Assembly (NCBI GenBank): GCA_947364365.1
Contig: CANASP010000018.1
Span: forward strand, 1 to 40,396
DNA length: 40,396 bases
From: an uncultured Alistipes sp.
GTDB lineage: Bacteria > Bacteroidota > Bacteroidia > Bacteroidales > Rikenellaceae
Direction: 5' to 3'
In this document: positions 35,491 to 40,396 of the stretch, piece after piece
Numbering within the stretch: position 1 is the stretch's first letter
How the letters are laid out: every line of letters starts with the position of its first letter
Notes under the pieces: generated by a model
The model's input: the letters and a program-made list of their open reading frames with translations, nothing else
What the model was told of the DNA's origin: nothing
Database searches by the model: none
Program-made: the position numbers and the translations under genes

Positions 35491-36447
35491 TTATCTGGAA
35501 GTAGACTCAAACAAATCCTTTCTCTCTTTGAAGAAGTGATAATAGAGTTTGCTCGATTGCAGTTCTTCGAACTTATGAATACACGCAGGATCTCCGTCGA
35601 GATCATAGATTCTTGCAGAAGGAATCGACAAGAGTAGCGGAGAGTGCGTTGCCATGATGATTTGACATTGGTTGAATCTGGCCATGAAAAGTAATAGTTC
35701 GGCCAATTTAAGTTGCATTTGCGGCGACAAACTATTCTCAGGTTCGTCAAAAAAATACAGACCCGACTCTTGCATCATATTCGATATATAGACAAAACTA
35801 TTCTCCCCGTTAGACATCCCGGTCTCCTCACGTCCCAACTTGTCTCTCAAAAATTGGGGTACGGTGTTTCTACGAATACGGCAACCCTCACTCAGGCGTT
35901 CTGCCTCTCCGTCATCTTCCTCAAAATTCAAATGTTTGTCCCATATGGCCGCTCCATGTTTTATTCCTATGTCTTTTTTTATAAGCATTTTGCTCTTAAT
36001 TAGGAACTGTTTCCGTTTCATGTGCTCCTGCTGTAGGTCTCTAAAAATATCATCGCTCGTAATTACGTGCGTAATTTGCGATATGTCGAACATATTGGAA
36101 TGGGACAGGGTAACATCGTACTCCTCTCCGCACCATCTGAGGTCGGTTTCAAAAGAGCATTTTTCCACATAAGCCTCCATGTGTGTGGTGGAGTTGTAGA
36201 GACTTCTGCGATTTGCTCTCAACTTCTTTGCAATCACGTTTATGGCGGTGGATTTACCGCTTCCGTTTTCGCCATAAAGAATCGTGATAGGCTCGAACTC
36301 CAATTTACTCAACCCGATATTCCGCATGATCTTAAACGGGTAAGGGTTTTGATAATATCGACGGATCGAAGGAGGAACATAAAATTTATGAAGATAATCC
36401 TCCTCTGCCCATTGCGAAGGGAAGTAAAATTTCTTCAAGTAGACCAT
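35491..36447 (-). CDS. SMC/ABC-like AAA family ATPase
   Basis: The 318-residue protein has Walker A GENGSGKST (residues 59-67), a signature-like SNGEN before Walker B LYFFDEPENSLSP, and an H-loop IIMATHSPLLL. This is the single-polypeptide ABC ATPase type found in OLD, RloC, Gabija- and retron-like systems, here without a visible TOPRIM or HNH domain. The insertion between Walker A and signature is short and Lys-rich, not a long coiled coil. It lies 24 bases after the WG-repeat gene and 17 before the ADP-ribosylglycohydrolase gene. It would supply ATP-driven sensing or switching; the function is unknown. Confidence 0.9.
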   Translation of the reverse strand: MVYLKKFYFPSQWAEEDYLHKFYVPPSIRRYYQNPYPFKIMRNIGLSKLEFEPITILYGENGSGKSTAINVIAKKLRANRRSLYNSTTHMEAYVEKCSFETDLRWCGEEYDVTLSHSNMFDISQITHVITSDDIFRDLQQEHMKRKQFLIKSKMLIKKDIGIKHGAAIWDKHLNFEEDDGEAERLSEGCRIRRNTVPQFLRDKLGREETGMSNGENSFVYISNMMQESGLYFFDEPENSLSPQMQLKLAELLLFMARFNQCQIIMATHSPLLLSIPSARIYDLDGDPACIHKFEELQSSKLYYHFFKERKDLFESTSR

Positions 36448-36470
36448 ATACCACGTTTCATTAGAATGAT

Positions 36471-38234
36471 CTAAAATGTGGAAGGCACTACAATTCCTTC
36501 GTACTCCAAAGGATAGGCAATGCTGCCGTCGAGGTGCAATTCACCCCACCTGTCCTCCCTGCAGACTGTAATGGTGGTGGCGTGGGGCGGCATCTGTTCG
36601 ATTCGGTCATACTCGAAAGGTATGACGGTCTCACCCGAAAGATCGAGAACTCCGCTCGAGCCGTGCAATGTGGCGACGATCAGTTCGCCACGTCCCGGCC
36701 GTAACGGGTAGAGCGTATCGTAAATGCAGGGAATGACCGATGTACCGTCACGACGGATAATTCCTTTGCGAGCAAGGCGGTATGCGGGAAGATAGTTCTG
36801 TTCGAACTCTTTGCCCCAATCCATCAGGTTTTCATCGTTCCATATCGACTCGTCGAGGTTGTCAATGACGAAAGGCAATCGGGTACCGAGTCGATCGACC
36901 GTGTAACGCTCTTCGCCGACCGTTACCAAGAAAAAGCCCTCGCCCAAACATTGGCCGGTGTCGTAGCATGGCGGCGTAATCCTTTTACCCTCCGTACCGA
37001 CTATTTGCCATTTCCCGTCGATGAGCCCTGCGGCAACACCTTCTCCGTTCATAACCAACCTTTCGTAGACAGGAGGTAAGGTAATTTTTCCCTGCAAATC
37101 CGCAAAACCTAATTTCTCGTTCTGTTCGATTCGGATATGCTCCGAATCGCCGGACATGATGCAACCATACACAGTCGCAAGAACCTCTTTGCCCGCATCG
37201 TCGATAAGCCCCCATTTGTCATCGCGTGTCACGCGAAATACCATACCCGGTTTCTCGTCAGGGATAATATCGTATTCAAATATATTATCGTATTCGAGTT
37301 TCGTGATTTGCCGTCCGGAATGGGCCACAAGGCCATATTTGCCGTCCCTGCCGACGATGATGCAAGGAATATTGCACTTAAATAAATCTTCCTCCGATCG
37401 ACGGAAATCCGGATTCCAATATTGTGCCTCCTCGTATGTTGCAGAGGCCGTCTCGGTATCCATGTCAAGAACTCGTTCCTGCCTGTTTATGAATATGGGT
37501 TTATCGTTCTTTTTTACAAACGTTTTGAACGTCCCGTCGAACATCGGATGCGGCATAGTCCCGTAAATCGGTCGGGTAATCATGTTCCCCAATGGGTCGA
37601 TTACCCCGCGTCCGTCGCCCTGTTCCTTTGCAAAGTAACTGAAATAACCCGTTTCAGGACAGATTGCCACATCGTCGTATTCTCGGTCGTCTATCCGTTC
37701 TCCGGTGAGTGCATAGATAAAATGCCACTTGCCGTGCTGTTTGACAGCACCGATGTTCCAGCAACTCAAATCGGTGGCCTTGTCATATTGAGCCGGGATT
37801 ACCATTTTACCGAACCTGTCGGCATATCCCCATGATTCGGATAAGCATTCCGTTCGTTCGAGATTCCATGTTTGGACACAAACGGCCGTGAAGCAGGGAT
37901 TCTCTAAAAGGTCGTTACGACCTGACCAACGCGGGTTTTCGTGAAAATCGTAGATTTTGACGCTCTGTTCCGAATATTCCAAGATGCGGTAGTCACTTAT
38001 GGCATACGTTACACCTGGACTAAATCGATAATGTCGTTCATTACGTATTTCGCATTCTCCGAAACGATACTGCTGGGGAATCGTGAATTTTTCATCATCC
38101 TTTACAACAAGGCCATAGCGCCACCGAGTTGCATACAACAGTCCTTTCGTAATGAAATTTATACCATAGGTTACATCGTTTGAGAATTGTTCGCAATTTT
38201 CCGGTTCGGGTGTTAAATTTTCCATATCGTTCAT
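36471..38234 (-). CDS. WG-repeat protein
   Basis: The 587-residue protein is made of imperfect repeats of the WG (KWG) type: GYADRFGKMVIPAQYD, KYGLVAHSGRQITKLEYD, KWGLIDDAGKEVLATVYG, KLGFADLQGKITLPPVYE, GVLDLSGETVIPFEYDRIE and RWGELHLDGSIAYPLEYE. These form beta-rich scaffolds of unknown ligand. No signal peptide or membrane segment is seen, so it is cytoplasmic. Codons are AT-richer than those of the core genes to the left. It sits between a WYL regulator and an ATPase in one direction. Confidence 0.9.
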   Translation of the reverse strand: MNDMENLTPEPENCEQFSNDVTYGINFITKGLLYATRWRYGLVVKDDEKFTIPQQYRFGECEIRNERHYRFSPGVTYAISDYRILEYSEQSVKIYDFHENPRWSGRNDLLENPCFTAVCVQTWNLERTECLSESWGYADRFGKMVIPAQYDKATDLSCWNIGAVKQHGKWHFIYALTGERIDDREYDDVAICPETGYFSYFAKEQGDGRGVIDPLGNMITRPIYGTMPHPMFDGTFKTFVKKNDKPIFINRQERVLDMDTETASATYEEAQYWNPDFRRSEEDLFKCNIPCIIVGRDGKYGLVAHSGRQITKLEYDNIFEYDIIPDEKPGMVFRVTRDDKWGLIDDAGKEVLATVYGCIMSGDSEHIRIEQNEKLGFADLQGKITLPPVYERLVMNGEGVAAGLIDGKWQIVGTEGKRITPPCYDTGQCLGEGFFLVTVGEERYTVDRLGTRLPFVIDNLDESIWNDENLMDWGKEFEQNYLPAYRLARKGIIRRDGTSVIPCIYDTLYPLRPGRGELIVATLHGSSGVLDLSGETVIPFEYDRIEQMPPHATTITVCREDRWGELHLDGSIAYPLEYEGIVVPSTF

Positions 38235-38251
38235 AACTTTGCTTTTTTCTG

Positions 38252-38259
38252 CAAAGTAA
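38252..38259 (-). promoter_or_regulatory. Possible internal -7 box before the WG-repeat gene
   Basis: The minus strand reads TTACTTTG, one change from TAnnTTTG, 17 bases before the ATG at 38234. It would allow the last four genes to be transcribed apart from the regulator. The -33 side is unclear. Confidence 0.35.
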
Positions 38260-38297
38260 GGGATATGGTATGTAACACTATTTCATATTATAAAAAA

Positions 38298-39218
38298 TCA
38301 CTTGTTGTCAGTAATATATTGACTATTCATGGCACGAATTATTCCTGCAATGCGATTTCTCAACTCGCAGGGTGCAAGCACCTCGATTTGGTCGCCGTGC
38401 AGGAGCAGTTCCTGTACGAAGTCGAATGTCGGTGACAGATAATATTCGAAGATCGAATAGTCCTGTGTGCGTTCCGTTTCCCGTTGCGACGCGTGAAGGG
38501 GCAATGACCGCAGGTAGTGCGGCAGTTCCGCATAGGCTTTCAGTCGAATGGTCGTGGGCGGCGAATAGCCGTCGGTAGCGATGCCGTAGTAACATGCAAA
38601 ATAGTCGGCCGGATGAAATTCTGCGGGATAAACGAAGGTCTCGTCGGTGCAATCCAATTGCAAGATACGATCCAGTGCGTAAATACGCATATCGTTCGAC
38701 CCGTTCTTGCGAGCGAGCAGATACCAGCGTCGCTTGAACATTTTGACGCCCAGCGGTTCGATTACGAATTTGGCGGGAGTTGTACTTCGATAGCTGCAAT
38801 ACGATAATTGCAACCGTCTGTTTTCACGCAATCCCGTTAATATAGGTTGTAAAAACTCCGTGCCGCCGGGAATATCTTCGAGCTGGATTTTATCGGTCAG
38901 ATCGCGGTATTCGGCAAGCGTATTACCCGTTGCGAACGAATTCAACATCCATTGGTTCACCGTGTCGTTTTCGATGGCATCCCGATTGGCAATGTAATAC
39001 GTGTTCCGGCCCCGGCCACGATGGCAGGCAATCTCTACGCCGAAATGTTTCTCAATGGCATTGCGATGATTGTGGAATGTCCGTAACGACAACGGGGAAC
39101 GATCATCGTTCAACGACGACCGTTCCCATTGAATAGCGATGTTTTCGTATGAAATCTCTCGGGCTCGGCGGATCGTATCGATCAGCCACAGATAGCGCCG
39201 CAAAAGCAAATCGACCAT
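38298..39218 (-). CDS. WYL-domain transcriptional regulator
   Basis: The 306-residue protein begins with a winged helix-turn-helix (YLWLIDTIRRAREISYENIA, then SLRTFHNHRNAIEKHFGV). A WYL domain follows from about residue 130, with FVIEPLGVKMFKRRWYLLAR giving the W-Y-L run, and a C-terminal WCX-like part ends with LLLHGDQIEVLAPCELRNRI. WYL regulators of this form (BrxR, CapW and relatives) often control phage-defence operons through a nucleic-acid or nucleotide ligand. The start at 39218 is set by a 1-base TGATG overlap with the stop of the upstream gene. The longer frame upstream overlaps that gene and is rejected. Confidence 0.9.
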   Translation of the reverse strand: MVDLLLRRYLWLIDTIRRAREISYENIAIQWERSSLNDDRSPLSLRTFHNHRNAIEKHFGVEIACHRGRGRNTYYIANRDAIENDTVNQWMLNSFATGNTLAEYRDLTDKIQLEDIPGGTEFLQPILTGLRENRRLQLSYCSYRSTTPAKFVIEPLGVKMFKRRWYLLARKNGSNDMRIYALDRILQLDCTDETFVYPAEFHPADYFACYYGIATDGYSPPTTIRLKAYAELPHYLRSLPLHASQRETERTQDYSIFEYYLSPTFDFVQELLLHGDQIEVLAPCELRNRIAGIIRAMNSQYITDNK

Positions 39219-40039
39219 CAGAACGAAGCAGGATTCAAATCGCAACCGTAATTGCGCACCAATTCGGCGATCTTTCGGAAATATCCATCGGAAAGTGCGG
39301 CCGAGAACTGACATGTATGCAGCAAAAGTCGGGGCTCTCCGTCTTTACGCGATTCGTTCACATTGATCCATGCCCCGGAATCCGTGATGCTTTTCTCCGG
39401 TACCCATTCAACACCGAATGTTTCTCCGAAATAGTCATCGCTTGCATATTTTTTCGGATAATGCCCGACTGCCGCGATGATAATCGGAAAACGATTAAAA
39501 AAGTCTTTAGTGAAAAATTGTTTTCTTTCCACAATGGATTGGCGAGTCGCTTCCGGATTCGTGCGATTGCTGTTCAATGCAGCTGCGGCACTCATATCGG
39601 TCGAAAAACAATATTGATGAAAATCCAGAAAATCATTGCTGCCGGATTTTTTGCCAAAAATCATATCGATCAGCTTTTGGTATTGATACCACGTGCGGGC
39701 AGTTCCTTCTTTCCCTTCGGGATATTTTCCATTTTTCGTCAGATTGGTAATTTGATATTTCTGCCAACAATGCGGACAAAGCGGATTACCATATATCCTT
39801 GATTTGCGAAATTCGGCAATTACTTCATTGAAACCTGTTTGTTGAGCAATATTTTTGCTCCAATCCTCCCAATTACGTTTTACCTCTATTTCGTATTGGT
39901 TTCTTCCCGTTTCTTTCTTTAAATCAATCGCCGGCTCCTTACTGAGCAGCAGGATTTTCGCATTCGGATTTCCCCAGCCGATAAAATCGGGAGTATCTAC
40001 ACGATCAATCAGTTGTTCAAATTCTTTCGGATAAATCAT
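39218..40039 (-). CDS. Hypothetical protein, possibly uracil-DNA glycosylase superfamily
   Basis: The 273-residue protein opens with FIGWGNPNAKILLLSKEPA. This weakly recalls the first motif of UDG-superfamily proteins (a G-x-P-x-A-x-I-L strand followed by the catalytic loop), but the canonical GEAPG is replaced by SKEPA. A CPHC pair (NPLCPHCWQKYQ) may bind zinc. A middle FSTDMSAAAALN, the strand FPIIIAAVGHYPKKY and the late LLLHTCQFS follow, roughly where UDGs carry their second histidine loop. The assignment is therefore tentative. It starts the minus-strand cluster, behind a TATATTTG box, and its stop overlaps the regulator start. Confidence 0.5.
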   Translation of the reverse strand: MIYPKEFEQLIDRVDTPDFIGWGNPNAKILLLSKEPAIDLKKETGRNQYEIEVKRNWEDWSKNIAQQTGFNEVIAEFRKSRIYGNPLCPHCWQKYQITNLTKNGKYPEGKEGTARTWYQYQKLIDMIFGKKSGSNDFLDFHQYCFSTDMSAAAALNSNRTNPEATRQSIVERKQFFTKDFFNRFPIIIAAVGHYPKKYASDDYFGETFGVEWVPEKSITDSGAWINVNESRKDGEPRLLLHTCQFSAALSDGYFRKIAELVRNYGCDLNPASF

Positions 40040-40063
40040 CGTTTATTTAGTTTAGTATAGATG

Positions 40064-40071
40064 CAAATATA
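40064..40071 (-). promoter_or_regulatory. Promoter -7 box for the accessory gene cluster
   Basis: The minus strand reads TATATTTG 24 bases upstream of the ATG at 40039, in a strongly AT-rich stretch. It would drive the putative six-gene cluster reading leftwards. Confidence 0.6.
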
Positions 40072-40175
40072 GTTCTTTATTATGAAATATGGTTGCATAT
40101 AAAATATAAATTTTTAGCTGGATATAATTTATTTAACCTCTCGTTCTTTGACGACGACCGTCGATGCCAATAAAG

Positions 40176-40213
40176 AAAAACCGCAATATTTCAGCATCTT
40201 ATTTGCGGTTTTT
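40176..40213 (-). terminator. Bidirectional terminator
   Basis: AAAAACCGCAA (40176-40186) and TTGCGGTTTTT (40203-40213) form an 11-bp stem with a 16-base loop and U-tracts on both strands. It ends the partial gene at the right edge and insulates the cluster to the left. Confidence 0.85.
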
Positions 40214-40226
40214 CCTTATGGGAAAC

Positions 40227-40396
40227 TTAAAGTTTCAGCCTCTTATGGTTATGTTGTCCGTGTATTGGGTGCTGCAAGGTTTGTCGTACTTTTTCGAATT
40301 GCTCCCTGCACCATTCCTTAAACGGTACTTTGTCGATATTGAGTTGCAGTTTTCGTTTGTCGGTCGGATCAGGTATTATTTGCGCCGTTATCCGCT
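40227..40396 (-). CDS. 3' end of an unidentified gene, cut by window edge
   Basis: On the minus strand an open frame runs in from the edge and gives about 55 residues before a TAA at 40229-40227. The end reads IIPDPTDKRKLQLNIDK, then VPFKEWCREQFEKVRQTLQ and a His/Lys-rich tail NHKRLKL. A terminator follows 14 bases later, which supports a real gene end. The charged, helical look resembles C-termini of mobile-element proteins, but no family can be named from this fragment. Confidence 0.55.
   Translation of the reverse strand, partial: RITAQIIPDPTDKRKLQLNIDKVPFKEWCREQFEKVRQTLQHPIHGQHNHKRLKL

Overview
The window reads as a chromosomal segment of a GC-rich member of the Bacteroidales, most likely Alistipes or another Rikenellaceae. 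This is inferred from three things: Bacteroidota-type promoters (TTTG or TTG, about 20 bases, then TAnnTTTG), genes without strong Shine-Dalgarno sites, and Bacteroidota family content (DUF3575-type outer membrane protein, TPR/OmpA-like lipoprotein, GT3-type glycogen synthase). No species can be fixed by eye.

Positions 1-33.8 kb look like conserved core genome. From the left, on the minus strand, are a TPR/OmpA-like lipoprotein and an rpsO-pnp pair. On the plus strand follow apbE, a YegS/DagK-type lipid kinase and an AraC-type regulator. A minus-strand block then carries anaerobic and C3/C4 metabolism: pckA, pflB and pflA. hemW leads into a plus-strand glycogen block: a giant GT3 synthase-GT35 phosphorylase fusion, a debranching enzyme with a histone-like basic tail, a GT4 synthase-like enzyme and a GH57 amylase. 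The block ends at a strong terminator. Next come a small outer-membrane beta-barrel protein, pyrH-(thioredoxin lipoprotein)-frr, divergent dxs, yaaA, a COG0731-type radical SAM protein, a DAACS symporter, an alpha-oxoamine synthase family enzyme and tRNA-Gly(GCC).

Immediately after tRNA-Gly and its terminator (33.8 kb to the end) base composition falls visibly and the gene content changes. Six minus-strand genes are nearly contiguous: a protein weakly resembling the uracil-DNA glycosylase superfamily, a WYL-domain regulator, a WG-repeat protein, an SMC/ABC-like ATPase, an ADP-ribosylglycohydrolase and a single-HKD phospholipase D-like protein with a C-terminal Cys cluster. Overlaps or short gaps suggest co-transcription. 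The mix of WYL regulator, NTPase, ADP-ribose chemistry and PLD nuclease fold resembles defence or stress islands. This is the best candidate here for an undescribed system, but the function is inference only.

GC-rich intergenic spacers carry at least five copies of a composite dispersed repeat: an AT-rich promoter-like motif, a small hairpin and a longer inverted repeat. These occupy most of the otherwise gene-free stretches of the core region.
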